NCBI GenBank assembly: GCA_963711215.1 | Contig: CAVQDH010000008.1 | Location: 1 to 64,000 of the forward strand | DNA length: 64,000 bases | From: WHUA01 sp963711215 | GTDB lineage: Bacteria > Pseudomonadota > Alphaproteobacteria > UBA8366 | Reading direction: 5' to 3' | Shown: in pieces, positions 9,381 through 18,991 of the stretch | How positions within the stretch are numbered: position 1 is the first letter of the stretch | Layout of the letters: the number at the start of each line of letters is the position of its first letter | Translations under genes and position numbers: made by a program | The notes under the pieces: generated by a model | What the model was told of the DNA's origin: nothing | What the model saw: the letters and a program-made list of their open reading frames with translations, nothing else | The model's database searches: none

Positions 9381-9397
9381 TTGGCACGGTAGTTGCA
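9381..9397 (+). promoter_or_regulatory. Sigma-54 (-24/-12) promoter
   Basis: 'ttggcacggtagttgca' matches the consensus TGGCACG-N4-TTGCA without a mismatch; the invariant GG (9383-9384) and GC (9395-9396) are exactly ten bases apart. It lies ~95 bases upstream of the binding-protein start in an AT-rich gap. This implies RpoN and an enhancer-binding activator such as NtrC; no activator site was identified by eye. Confidence 0.85.
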
Positions 9398-9493
9398 GTT
9401 TGTCGTGCCGTTACGGACTGCAATGACGGCGGCCGGCCCAAGAAGCAGGATTGGCGGTCGGGTTAGCCAGAATCCTGCGGAATAGGAGCCAAG

Positions 9494-10573
9494 ATGGGGA
9501 AGATATCACGTCGTGATTTTACCAAGGCCGCCCTCATCGGCGCCGGCGTTGCCGGCTCCGGAATGTGGCGCCCGGCGCTGGCCGCCGACCAGCTTCTCGT
9601 GGTGCAGTGGGGCGCGCAATGGATCGCGGTCTCCAAGGAGATCGTGAAGGCGTACAACAAGAAGCACGACACGCGGATCGCCTGGGAGCTTCACTCCGGC
9701 GGGGCGGCCGCGATCGTCGCCAAGATCAAGGCGACCTGGCCGCACACCAAATATAACGTCCTGTCGGTATGGGACCCGGTCTTCCGGGACATGATCGCGG
9801 AAGACTGGCTGGTGCCGATCGATGAATCGATCGTGACGAACCTGGCGGCAATCCCGGACGCCTACATCCAGAAGAATGCCAAGGGCCAGAAGATGACGGT
9901 GCCGCTGAGCACCGCCGGGGCGTTCTGGGGCTATCGCGAGGATCTCCTTCCCGGCGGCTTCGAGTCGGTCGAGGATCTGCTCAAGCCGAAGTTCAAAGGC
10001 AAGCTCGCCATCCCTTATCCGATCAATCTGACGGGGCTGTTCATCGTTTCCTGCGCAATTCAGCGCGGCGGCAACGAACGCAACGCGGAGCCGGGCTGGG
10101 ATTTCGTGAAGGAGCTCGCCGCCAGCGGCAATATCGGGCAGATCTGCACGAACAATTCCGAATTCATCAACGCGATGGCCTCGGGCCAATATTCGGTCGG
10201 CTTCTGGAACAACGGCGGCTGGTTCGCCACGGCGAAGAACTTCAAGGTCAAGCTGAAGAACCGCATGCCGGACAACAAGGGCTTTCTCTACAACGAGGGC
10301 TTCTGCGTGCTGAAGGGCAGCCCGCTCAAGTCGGCTTTCCGGTTCGCCAACTATTTCGCGGGCCCCGCGGTGAACGAGCAGTACAACATGCCGCTCGGCT
10401 CCGGCCCGACGAATCCAAAGGCGAAAGCCAATCCCAAGATCGCGGACTGGTACTACACGCCGGAAGAGATCGGGAAATACGGCTATATCGCGGACTACGC
10501 TTATCTCGGCACCAAGAAGGACGAGTGGAACGCGCGCTGGGAGAAGGAAGTAGTCCCGCTGATCCGGAAATGA
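9494..10573 (+). CDS. ABC transporter substrate-binding protein, polyamine (PotD/PotF) type, Tat-exported
   Basis: 359 residues. Twin-arginine signal at residues 6-7 ('SRRDFTKAAL') with likely cleavage near 31. The mature protein resembles the spermidine/putrescine or PhnD-like class 6 binding proteins ('GAFWGYREDLLPGGFESVEDLLKPKFKG' region around 136-163). 'AGGAG' stands five bases before the ATG. First gene after the sigma-54 promoter and followed by two permeases, an ATPase and an amidohydrolase. The ligand is probably a nitrogen compound, by context. Confidence 0.88.
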   Translation: MGKISRRDFTKAALIGAGVAGSGMWRPALAADQLLVVQWGAQWIAVSKEIVKAYNKKHDTRIAWELHSGGAAAIVAKIKATWPHTKYNVLSVWDPVFRDMIAEDWLVPIDESIVTNLAAIPDAYIQKNAKGQKMTVPLSTAGAFWGYREDLLPGGFESVEDLLKPKFKGKLAIPYPINLTGLFIVSCAIQRGGNERNAEPGWDFVKELAASGNIGQICTNNSEFINAMASGQYSVGFWNNGGWFATAKNFKVKLKNRMPDNKGFLYNEGFCVLKGSPLKSAFRFANYFAGPAVNEQYNMPLGSGPTNPKAKANPKIADWYYTPEEIGKYGYIADYAYLGTKKDEWNARWEKEVVPLIRK

Positions 10574-10632
10574 CAGGATGCAGGGCCGCCTGGCGCCGGC
10601 GGCCCGCTCTCTCCCTAGCGAAAAGAGCTCCG

Positions 10633-11490
10633 ATGCGACGGCTCGGTTTGGCGGCTTGTCTTCTCTCTCCCGCGGTCATTCTCTTCGCCATCTTGATGGC
10701 GGGCCCGGTCGGCGTCCTGATCGGCGAAAGCGTGAAGCCGTTCATTCCCGGCAGGATCGGCGGGGATGCGCAAGGCGCATTGACGCTGGCGAATTATCGC
10801 GCGCTGATGGATCCGGCCTATGTCCTGTATTTCGCCGACACCTTCAGGATCGGGCTGATCGTGACGTTCTGCGGCATGCTGCTGGGTTATCCGGTCGCCT
10901 ATCTGATCGCGCGGCTGGCCGGGCCGCGGCTTCGCAAGACGCTGATCGCCGCTCTGATCGGCATCCTGTTCCTCAGCCTGATCGTCCGCGTCTACGCGAT
11001 CCTGATGACCTTTGGGCCGGGCGGTCCCTTGAACGGCATCGGCAAGTTCGTCGGGCTCGCGCCCAACGGCCGCGGGGATACCGAGATGCTGGTCGTGCTC
11101 GGCCTCCTCCATACCGTGTTGCCGCTGATGGCGATCACGCTGATCGGGACGGTCCAGAACATCAATCCGCGCCTCGAGGACGCGGCGCTGTCGCTCGGCG
11201 CGCCGCGCTGGAAGGCCTTCGTGCGGATCACCCTTCCGCTCTCCGTGCCCGGTCTCCTGTCCGCGGCGATCCTCGGCTATGCTTTCTGCATCAGCAACTT
11301 TGTCGTGCCGCTGGTCCTGGGCAAGGGCTTCGTGGTCTTCGTATCCAACCTGATCTATTTCCGCTTTTCGGAGGTGAACAATTATCCGAGCGGCAGCGCG
11401 ATCTCGGTGATCATGATGGTCGTGTCGCTGCTGCTGTTCTACGGGCTGATGCGGCTCGTCCGGTCGCGCGGCCACGAGGCGGCGCGATGA
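10633..11490 (+). CDS. ABC importer permease, PotB type
   Basis: About 285 residues with six predicted transmembrane helices. EAA loop 'LEDAALSLGAPRWKAF' followed by 'RITLPLSVPG', typical of polyamine/iron-class permeases. ATG at 10633 gives a normal PotB length; in-frame sequence before it overlaps the end of the binding-protein gene. Overlaps the next permease by four bases. Confidence 0.88.
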   Translation: MRRLGLAACLLSPAVILFAILMAGPVGVLIGESVKPFIPGRIGGDAQGALTLANYRALMDPAYVLYFADTFRIGLIVTFCGMLLGYPVAYLIARLAGPRLRKTLIAALIGILFLSLIVRVYAILMTFGPGGPLNGIGKFVGLAPNGRGDTEMLVVLGLLHTVLPLMAITLIGTVQNINPRLEDAALSLGAPRWKAFVRITLPLSVPGLLSAAILGYAFCISNFVVPLVLGKGFVVFVSNLIYFRFSEVNNYPSGSAISVIMMVVSLLLFYGLMRLVRSRGHEAAR

Positions 11491-12314
11491 CCGGGCGGTT
11501 CGGCGACCTGGCGGCGACCGCTCTCTTCAGCGCCCTTCTTTTCATCGCGGCGGTGTTTGCGCTGGTTCCGGTCCTGGTCTCGGTGATTCTGTCGATCGAC
11601 GACCGCACCTTCATCGGCGCATTCCCGCCGACGAGCTTTTCCTTGCGCTGGTACGCGGAGTTCCTGTCGGACAGCTACTATCACGAAGGCCTGAAGACGA
11701 GCTTGCTGGTCTCCGGCATCGCGACGCTGGTTTCGACGGCCGCCGGCGCCATGGCTGCGGTCGCGTTCGACCGGTACGAATTCCCCGGCCGTCAGGTGCT
11801 GCAGGCGCTGCTGATATCGCCGCTGGTTATTCCCACCGTCGTGATCGGCTTCGCAATGCTGATGTTCGCCAGCCGGATCGGCATTATCGACGGGCTGCCC
11901 CGACTGATCATGGGGCATATCATCATCACGCTGCCCTACGTGGTGCGCGCGGCCTTGGCGAGCCTCGTGGGAATCCGGCCGTCTTTGTTCGAGGCAGCGC
12001 TCAGCCTCGGCGCGACGCCGGCGCAGGCGTTGTGGCGGGTGACGCTGCCGCTCGCCAAGACGGGCATCGTCGCGGGCGCGATCTTCGCCTTTGTCATGTC
12101 CTTTGACGACGTGGCGGTCAGCCTGTTCTTGTCCGATCCCTTCACCTATACGCTGCCCGTGGCGCTTCTGGCGCAGATGCGCGCCGATCTGAACCTGACG
12201 GTTGCCGCGGTATCGGTCATTTTCCTTGTTTTCACCTTCCTGCTGATCTGGCTGCTTGACCGGTTGATCGGGCTCGACCGGCTGGTGGGGCAGGGCATCT
12301 ACCGGACGGGATAA
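11487..12314 (+). CDS. ABC importer permease, PotC type
   Basis: About 275 residues. EAA loop 'LFEAALSLGATPAQALW' then 'RVTLPLAKTGI', and 'SFDDVAVSLFLSDP' near the C-terminus, a PotC hallmark. The ATG at 11487 overlaps the stop of the first permease (ATGA); its stop overlaps the ATPase start by one base (TAATG). Second half of the membrane channel. Confidence 0.88.
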   Translation: MTGRFGDLAATALFSALLFIAAVFALVPVLVSVILSIDDRTFIGAFPPTSFSLRWYAEFLSDSYYHEGLKTSLLVSGIATLVSTAAGAMAAVAFDRYEFPGRQVLQALLISPLVIPTVVIGFAMLMFASRIGIIDGLPRLIMGHIIITLPYVVRAALASLVGIRPSLFEAALSLGATPAQALWRVTLPLAKTGIVAGAIFAFVMSFDDVAVSLFLSDPFTYTLPVALLAQMRADLNLTVAAVSVIFLVFTFLLIWLLDRLIGLDRLVGQGIYRTG

Positions 12315-13408
12315 TGACCGCGCTCGATCTTCAGAACGTCAGCAAGGCCTTCGGCAGCGTCACCGCGGTGAACGACGTCAGCTTCGTCGTGGAAAAGGGA
12401 GAGATCGTCGCGCTGCTGGGGCCCAGCGGCTGCGGCAAGACGACCACCTTGCGCCTGATTGCCGGTTTCGAGACGCCGGACTCGGGCCGGATCTTCATCG
12501 ACCGGCAGGACGTCGCGCTGCGCCGCCCCTACGAACGCAATATCGGACTGGTCTTTCAGGACTACGCGCTCTTTCCCCACATGACGGTGGCGGAGAACAT
12601 TGCCTTCGGGATGAAGCATCGAGGGATCGCCCGCGATATGATTCCGACGCGGACGGCGGACGTGCTTGCCCGCGTCAAGCTGTCCGGCCTGGAGCGGCGG
12701 CGTCCGAGCCAGCTCAGCGGCGGCCAGCAGCAACGCGTCGCGCTCGCCCGGGCGCTCGTGACGGACCCGGATGTCATGTTGCTCGACGAGCCGCTGTCGA
12801 ACCTGGATGCCAAGCTCCGCGAGCAGCTGCGCGTCGAGCTGCGCGACATCCTGGCGGGCGCGGGCGCGACGACCATTATCGTCACGCATGATCAGGAGGA
12901 AGCCATGGGGCTGGCCGACCGGATCGTCCTGATGAATGCCGGCAAGGTCGAGCAGATCGGTACGCCCGAAGATCTCTACGCGCGGCCCGCGACCTATTTC
13001 GCCGCCGATTTCATCGGCCGCGCCAACTGGCTGAACGGCACGCTGATCAGCCTGCGGAACGGCCGGGCAGAGGTGGAAACGAAGCTGGGACCGATCACCG
13101 CACGCGCGCCCATGGCGCCGGTCCCCGGCAGCGGCGTCGCCGTCTGCGTCCGGCCCGAGCGGCTGGCGCTGCTGGACGAGGGCGGCGGCGTGAACGGCTA
13201 CGACACGGTCCTGGCGGCCAAGGTCGACCTTGTGGAGCATCTTGGCCCGGATCTGCGCATCTGGCTGCGCCTCGAATCCGGCGAGCGGATACACGCCGAC
13301 GTCAAGAACCTGGGCGAGCCGCCGCCGGCGCGGAATGCGGCTGTGCGTGTCGGCTTCCGGATCGGCGACGGCATCGTCCTCGCCCGTCCTGCGCGGAGCG
13401 GGCCGTGA
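12314..13408 (+). CDS. ABC importer ATPase, PotA type
   Basis: 364 residues. Walker A 'GPSGCGKTT' at 36-44, signature 'LSGGQQQRVALARAL' from 134, Walker B 'VMLLDEPLSNLDAKL', and a TOBE domain in the last ~90 residues ('VCVRPERLALLDEGG'). Starts one base inside the PotC stop and overlaps the amidohydrolase start (ATG..TGA at 13405-13408 with GTG start), so the whole operon is tightly packed. Confidence 0.92.
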   Translation: MTALDLQNVSKAFGSVTAVNDVSFVVEKGEIVALLGPSGCGKTTTLRLIAGFETPDSGRIFIDRQDVALRRPYERNIGLVFQDYALFPHMTVAENIAFGMKHRGIARDMIPTRTADVLARVKLSGLERRRPSQLSGGQQQRVALARALVTDPDVMLLDEPLSNLDAKLREQLRVELRDILAGAGATTIIVTHDQEEAMGLADRIVLMNAGKVEQIGTPEDLYARPATYFAADFIGRANWLNGTLISLRNGRAEVETKLGPITARAPMAPVPGSGVAVCVRPERLALLDEGGGVNGYDTVLAAKVDLVEHLGPDLRIWLRLESGERIHADVKNLGEPPPARNAAVRVGFRIGDGIVLARPARSGP

Positions 13409-14876
13409 CCGCCGCCCGCCCGACCGTCATCCGCAACGGCTTGCTGGCGGATGGCGCGCGCGGAACGGCGGAGCGGGCCGATCTCCTGATCGACGCAGGG
13501 GTCATCGCCGCGATCGGGCCGCCTGGCTTCGAGGCGCCGGTGTCGGCCGCCGTGCTGGACGCGACCGACCGGCTGATCATTCCCGGCCTGATCAACGCGC
13601 ACACGCACAGCCATCTCGCGATCGCCAAGGGCCTTTCGCGCAGCTGGACCCTGGAGCTGCATCTGCATAACGGCCCCTGGACGGCGGGCAACCAGACGCT
13701 CGACGACCGGCGTTTGCTCGCGCGGCTCGCGGCGGTCGAGATGCTGATGAAGGGCTGTACGGCGAGCTACGACCTCGTGCTCGAGCTTCCGGCGCCGACG
13801 CCCGAGGGACTCTACGCGACCGCGCAGGGCTATCTGGATGCCGGCATGCGGGCCGTCGTCGCGCCGCTGATGGCCGACCGCACATTTTGGCAGGCCATCC
13901 CGGGTCTGATGGACGCCTTGCCGGAGGGTCTGCGGGGCGCGGTCGAGCGGGTGGTCCTCGCGGAGCATGAGGAAAGCCTTTCGGCATGCCGCGAGGCGCT
14001 GGCGAACTGGCCCTACGACCGTTCGCGCGTTTGTCCGGCGCTCGCGCCGACGATCCCGCTTCACTGCAGCGATGCTTTCTGGACCGGCTGCCGGGATCTT
14101 GCGCGGCGTTTCGATGTCGGGCTGCACGCCCATCTCGCGGAATCGCGGGTGCAGGCGGTCAGCGGCGCGACAGCATATGGCGAAAGCCTGACGCGGCATC
14201 TCGACCGGCTGGGCGTGCTGTCGGAGCGGTTCACGGCGGCCCACGGCGTCTGGCTCTCGGACGACGACCTCGCGATCCTCGGCGCGCGCGGGGCAAAAGT
14301 GGCGCACAACCCGTCCAGCAATTTCCGCCTGGGCAACGGCATGGCCGACACGGTGGCGATGCGCCGGCATGGCGTGACGGTGGCGCTCGGCACCGATACG
14401 TGCTCGTGCTCGGACCATCTCAACATGTTCGAGGTGATGCGGCTGGCCAGCTATCTGCCGCGCGTGCGCTCACTTCGACCCGGATGACTGGCTGACGCCG
14501 CCGGAGATTCTCGGCATGGCCACCGAAAACGGCGCGGCGGCCCTCGGCCTCGATGCCAAGCTTGGCCGGATCGCGGCTCGGGTATGCCGCCGACCTCGTG
14601 CTGCTCGACCTGACGACGATCAACTATCTGCCGCTCAACGATGCGGTTCAGCAGATGGTCTTTGCGGAAGAGGGGCGCGGCGTCGACATCGTCATGGTCG
14701 GCGGCGAAACCGTCGTTCGCGCCGGGCAGGCCTTGCGCGTCGACTACGCGCAATTGCGCCGTGACGTAATCGACCGCAATGCGGCGTTGCTGGAGGCGAA
14801 TGCCGGCCGGCGCGCTGAGCTCGCCGCCCTCGAGCCTTACGTCAAGCAATTCTGCGTGGGGCTTGCGGCGCGCTGA
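13405..14876 (+). CDS. TRZ/ATZ-type amidohydrolase (cytosine deaminase-like), frame broken twice
   Basis: Metal-dependent amidohydrolase superfamily. H66 and H68 in 'NAHTHSH', 'AHLAES' and 'AAHGVWLS' with further metal ligands, and 'LGTDTCSCSDHLNMF' carrying the catalytic Asp region. Members deaminate or hydrolyse ring amines and amides (cytosine, guanine, hydantoin, triazines). GTG start at 13405 overlapping the ATPase stop. The frame shifts +1 near 14470 (before 'HFDPDDWLTPPEILGMA') and +1 near 14578 (before 'GYAADLVLLDL'). The three pieces together give a full-length ~490-residue enzyme. Either a pseudogene or, more likely, two base-insertion errors. Context suggests it acts on the nitrogen compound imported by the preceding ABC system. 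Confidence 0.8.
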
Positions 14877-14881
14877 TCGGC

Positions 14882-14910
14882 CCTGCCGTCATTTCTCGAA
14901 GAACGGCAGG
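14882..14910. terminator. Hairpin between convergent amidohydrolase and ABC-2 permease genes
   Basis: Inverted repeat CCTGCCGT (14882-14889) / ACGGCAGG (14903-14910) with a 13-base loop. No strong T-run follows on either side, so it is a weak candidate for a bidirectional terminator. Confidence 0.45.
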
Positions 14911-14932
14911 TCCACGCTCGCGGTCTTTGCGA

Positions 14933-16051
14933 TCAGGTGAGGCGATGGCGGAACAGCCAGGACGCGATCGGCAGCGTGACCGCGGCAATCGCCGCCAGCG
15001 GCCAGAGATCCGATGCCAGCTGGGTGAAGCCTGCGCCCTCGAGATAGACGCGATGCGCCATGTCGATGGCGTAGCGCAGCGGATTGAGCAGGGTGAGGTA
15101 TTGCAACGCGGCCGGCATGTTGCCGATCGGCGTGGTAAGGCCCGACAGCAGGGTGAAGGGCATCAGCAGCACGAAGGAAAAAAGCATGGCCTGCTGCATG
15201 GTCGCGACGAAGGCCGAGACCATGAGCCCGATGCCCACGGCCGCGAGCAGGAAGAAGGCGAGCCCGGCATAGAGCGTGACGAAGGAGCCCTCGAAGGGGA
15301 TGCGGAACCACAGCTGTGCGACCAGCAGGATCAGGGTCGCCTGCGTCGTGCCCACGAGCATCGACGGGACCGCCTTGCCGATCATGATCTCCGACGGATG
15401 GAACGGCGTCACCAGGAGCTGGTCGAAGGTGCCTTGCTCCCGCTCGCGCGCGACCGACATGGCCGTCAGCAGCAGCGTCTGCAGCATGGTCAGGGTGCCG
15501 ATCAAGGCTGGGATCATATTCCAGCGCGTCTCGAGGCTCGGGTTGTACCAGGCGCGGGTCGTCATGCGGACCGGCGGGCTGTCTTGGCCATGGTCCGACT
15601 GCCACTGGGCGCCGAACGCCTCGGCGACCGCGCCGACATAGGCAAGCGCCGTCCCGGCCGTGTTGGAATTGCGCCCGTCGGCGATCACCTGCAGCTGGGC
15701 CGGCAGGCCGGCATGAAGATTTCGCTCGAAATCCTGGCCGATCTGGATGACCAGCAGGGCGCGCCGGTTGTCGATGTAGTCCCGGATGTCGGCCGCGCGC
15801 CGCAGGCTGGCGACCCGCACGAACACGCCGGACCCATCCAGCCTGCCGAGCAGCTCGGCCGAGGCGGCGCTGTGATCCTGGTCGAGCACCGCATACGGCA
15901 CGTTGTTCAGGTCGTAGCTGGCGGCATAGCCGAACAGGAAGCACTGGATGACGGGCGGCAGAAGCAGGCTCATCCGGCTCCGCGGATCCTTGAGCAATGC
16001 CAGGAGCTCTTTGCGGATCAATGCCAGGATTCGAAACAGCGCATCGATCAT
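14933..16051 (-). CDS. ABC-2 family transporter permease (YbhR-like)
   Basis: 372 residues. One N-terminal membrane helix, a large periplasmic domain (about residues 45-175) and five C-terminal helices, the standard ABC-2 exporter layout. 'AREREQGTFDQLLVTPFHPSEIMIGK' region (residues ~200-225) is the diagnostic coupling loop. Last gene of a minus-strand run HlyD - double ATPase - permease - permease, seven bases after the other permease. Substrate unknown; related YbhFSR exports cationic drugs in E. coli. Confidence 0.88.
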   Translation of the reverse strand: MIDALFRILALIRKELLALLKDPRSRMSLLLPPVIQCFLFGYAASYDLNNVPYAVLDQDHSAASAELLGRLDGSGVFVRVASLRRAADIRDYIDNRRALLVIQIGQDFERNLHAGLPAQLQVIADGRNSNTAGTALAYVGAVAEAFGAQWQSDHGQDSPPVRMTTRAWYNPSLETRWNMIPALIGTLTMLQTLLLTAMSVAREREQGTFDQLLVTPFHPSEIMIGKAVPSMLVGTTQATLILLVAQLWFRIPFEGSFVTLYAGLAFFLLAAVGIGLMVSAFVATMQQAMLFSFVLLMPFTLLSGLTTPIGNMPAALQYLTLLNPLRYAIDMAHRVYLEGAGFTQLASDLWPLAAIAAVTLPIASWLFRHRLT

Positions 16052-16058
16052 CGCGGCC

Positions 16059-17210
16059 TCACGCGAGCGTTTTGCGCATCGTCGCCCGGGCCAGCAGCAT
16101 CAGCCCCGCCGCCATGACGGCGAGCACGGCCGCGTTCGGAAGGATGACGGCCCAGATATCGCCGGCAAGGAACAGGGTCTGCAGAAGGGCGACGTAGTAT
16201 CGCGCCGGGAGGATATAGGTGACTGCCCGAATCGCGACCGGCATGCTGCGCAGATCGAACAGGAAGCCCGACAGCATCATCGCGGGCAGGAAGGTGAGCA
16301 ACAAGGCGAGCTGGCTGGCGACGAGCTGGCTCTTGGTCACGGACGAGACGACGAGCCCGATGCCGAGCGCGACGAGAAGATAGAGCATCGACACGCCGAG
16401 CAGGATCCAGATCGAGCCGCGCAGCGGCACGTGGAAAAGGAACACGCCGCCGAGAATGCAAAGCGCGAGGCCGATCAGCCCCATCACGAAATAGGGAACC
16501 GTCTTGCCGAGCAGGATCTCGTCGGCGCGCACGGGCGTGACGAACAGCGCTTCGAAGGTGCCGCGCTCCCATTCGCGCGCCACCACCATGGCGGTGAGGA
16601 AGGCGCCGATCAGCGTCATCACCAGGACGATCAGGCCGGGCACGAGAAAATAGTGGCTGTCATGCGCCGCGTTGAACCAGAGGCGGCTCTGGACCGAGAT
16701 CGGCCCGGAGGGCACGACCTCTCCCTCGGCCGACCGGCGGGCCATCCATTGCGCCACGGCGCCCTGGGCATAGTCCTGAACGATCCGCGCGGTGTTGGCG
16801 TCCGTGCCGTGCACGACGACCTGCACCTCGGCATCGCCGAGCGCGGCCTGGCGGGAGAAGTCCGGCCGGATGCGGACGATGCCATCCGCTTTTCCCGCCC
16901 GCATCATCTGCTCGGCCTCCCGCATCGATCGCACGATCCTCGCATCGAAATAGGGCGACAGCTGAAAGCCGGCGGCGAGTGCCCGCGCGTCGGGCGACGA
17001 GTCTTCCAGCGCGATCGCCACCGGCACGTTCTTGACGTCGAGCGACAGGCCGTAGCCGAACAGCAGAACGAGGATCACCGGCATGACGATGCCGATCGCG
17101 ATGCTGCTCGGGTCGCGAATGACCTGGTAGCTTTCCTTTCGGATCAGCGCGCCGATCCGCCGGATCTTGTTCCGCGACCGCGAGTCCGTCTGCGCTGCGG
17201 CTGCGGTCAT
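16059..17210 (-). CDS. ABC-2 family transporter permease (YbhS-like)
   Basis: About 383 residues. The N-terminal helix 'AIGIVMPVILVLLFGYGL' is followed by a periplasmic domain with 'VVVHGTDANTARIVQDY', then the coupling loop 'REWERGTFEALFVTPVRADE' and the C-terminal helices. ATG at 17210 overlaps the ATPase stop (ATGA). Forms the membrane dimer with the downstream permease. Confidence 0.88.
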   Translation of the reverse strand: MTAAAAQTDSRSRNKIRRIGALIRKESYQVIRDPSSIAIGIVMPVILVLLFGYGLSLDVKNVPVAIALEDSSPDARALAAGFQLSPYFDARIVRSMREAEQMMRAGKADGIVRIRPDFSRQAALGDAEVQVVVHGTDANTARIVQDYAQGAVAQWMARRSAEGEVVPSGPISVQSRLWFNAAHDSHYFLVPGLIVLVMTLIGAFLTAMVVAREWERGTFEALFVTPVRADEILLGKTVPYFVMGLIGLALCILGGVFLFHVPLRGSIWILLGVSMLYLLVALGIGLVVSSVTKSQLVASQLALLLTFLPAMMLSGFLFDLRSMPVAIRAVTYILPARYYVALLQTLFLAGDIWAVILPNAAVLAVMAAGLMLLARATMRKTLA

Positions 17211-18991
17211 GCTGCGCCCTTCGCCTGGGCGGCAGCAGCGTTCCGCCGGGCCTCTTCGACGATGGCGATGAAGGCATCTTCCATCGTCGCTTCGTGCACC
17301 TCGCCCGTCCGCGCGCCGGCGCGAATCTCCGCCGGCGTGCCTTCCGCCAGGAGCCTCCCGGCATCGAGGATCACCGCGCGGTCGCAATATTCCGCTTCTT
17401 CCATGAAATGCGTGGTGATGATCACCGTCACGCCCTGCTCCGCCAGCGCGTTGATCCGGCCCCAGAATTCGCGGCGCGCCATGGGGTCGGCGCCGCTCGT
17501 GGCCTCGTCGAGGAAGAGGATGTCCGGCTCGTGCAGCAGCGCGGTGGCCATGGCGAGGCGCTGCTTGTAGCCGCCGGGCAGCTGCCCGCTCGGCAGGGCG
17601 GCGAAGGATTGCAGTTCGAACTGCTCCATCGCCCAGTCGATCCGATGGCTCCGCCGGCGGCCGCGCAAGCCATAGGCGCTCGCGAAGAATTCGAGGTTCT
17701 CGCTGACGCTCAGCTGGCCATAGAGCGAGAACTTCTGCGCCATGTAGCCGATGCGTTGGCGGGCCGAAGCGCGCGACGTGCGCAGGTCCGCGCCGGCGAC
17801 GCGCAGCGTGCCGCTGGTCGCGGGCAGCAACCCGCACAGCATGCGGAAGGTCGTCGTCTTGCCGGCGCCGTTCGGCCCGAGCAGGCCGAATATCTCGCCG
17901 CGGCGCACGTCAAAGCTGATGTGGTCGACGGCGGTGAAGGCGCCGAAATTGCGCACGAGATCGCGCACCTGCACCGCCAGATCGCCGCCGTCGCCGGCGG
18001 GCGGCCGGTCGAGCGTCATGCCGGCGCTGCGGCGGCGCTGGGCGTTTGCCCGCAGGAGGATCATGAAGCCGTCCTCGAAGCGCGGCGGCACGGCAGTGAT
18101 GCGTGCCGTGGCGAGATCCCCATCGCCTGCGGTCGCGTCGCCTTCCGCGCTGCTCGGGCGCACGAAACGGACATGGCCCGCCTGCGGCACGGCGTCGACG
18201 ATCCCCGGGTTCTGCAGCAGGCGGGCCTGCAGGCTGCGCGCGGTCTGTCCCTTTGCCGGCTCGGCGAGATAGGCGCAGCCAGTCGCCTTCGCGGTGACGT
18301 CGGCGGGACCGCCTTGCGCAAGCACCTTGCCGGCATACAGGACCACCGCGTGATCGCATCGCTCGGCTTCGTCGAGGTAGGAGGTGCTGACCAGAACGGT
18401 GTGCTTCTCCTCGCGGACGAGGTGCAGGACGATCTCCCACAGCTCGCGGCGAGAGAGGGGATCGACGCCGACCGTCGGCTCGTCGAGCAGCAGCAGCTCG
18501 GGCGACCGGACGAGCGCGCACGCCAACCCGAGCTTCTGCTTCATGCCGCCCGAAAGCCGCCCGGCCAGCCGGCTGCGGAACGGGCCAAGCGCGGTCATTT
18601 CCATCAGCTGGGCATAGCGCTGCACCCGCTCATGGGCGCCGACGCCATGCAGGTCGGCATAGAGATCGAGATTCTCCTGAACGCTCAGATCCTCGTAGAG
18701 GCCGAAGCGCTGGGGCATGTATCCGATGCGTTCCTGGACATCCTGCGGGCTGGCGGCGACGTCGAGACCGGCGACGGTGAGGTCGCCCTCGTCGGGCATG
18801 ATCAGGCCGGCGGCGAGACGAATGAGGGTCGTCTTGCCCGCGCCGTCGGGGCCCACCAGGGCGGTGAGCGTGCCGCGCCGCGCTTCGAAGGTAATGCCGT
18901 CGAGTGCCTGCACCGCCTCGCCGGTCTCACGCCGGAATGCCTTGCGCACATTGCGGACGGTCAGCGGCGTGTTCGCGTCGGCAACGCTCAT
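17207..18991 (-). CDS. Double ABC ATPase of an ABC-2 exporter (YbhF-like)
   Basis: About 594 residues with two complete nucleotide-binding domains. Domain 1: Walker A 'GPDGAGKTT' at 47-55, signature 'LSGGMKQKLGLACAL'. Domain 2: Walker A 'GPNGAGKTTT' at 372-381, signature degenerated to 'LPGGYKQRLAMATAL', Walker B 'ILFLDEATSG'. The start at 18991 (MSVADANT) overlaps the HlyD stop and is preferred over the much longer open frame upstream. Between HlyD and permease genes, as in ybhGFSR. Confidence 0.9.
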   Translation of the reverse strand: MSVADANTPLTVRNVRKAFRRETGEAVQALDGITFEARRGTLTALVGPDGAGKTTLIRLAAGLIMPDEGDLTVAGLDVAASPQDVQERIGYMPQRFGLYEDLSVQENLDLYADLHGVGAHERVQRYAQLMEMTALGPFRSRLAGRLSGGMKQKLGLACALVRSPELLLLDEPTVGVDPLSRRELWEIVLHLVREEKHTVLVSTSYLDEAERCDHAVVLYAGKVLAQGGPADVTAKATGCAYLAEPAKGQTARSLQARLLQNPGIVDAVPQAGHVRFVRPSSAEGDATAGDGDLATARITAVPPRFEDGFMILLRANAQRRRSAGMTLDRPPAGDGGDLAVQVRDLVRNFGAFTAVDHISFDVRRGEIFGLLGPNGAGKTTTFRMLCGLLPATSGTLRVAGADLRTSRASARQRIGYMAQKFSLYGQLSVSENLEFFASAYGLRGRRRSHRIDWAMEQFELQSFAALPSGQLPGGYKQRLAMATALLHEPDILFLDEATSGADPMARREFWGRINALAEQGVTVIITTHFMEEAEYCDRAVILDAGRLLAEGTPAEIRAGARTGEVHEATMEDAFIAIVEEARRNAAAAQAKGAA

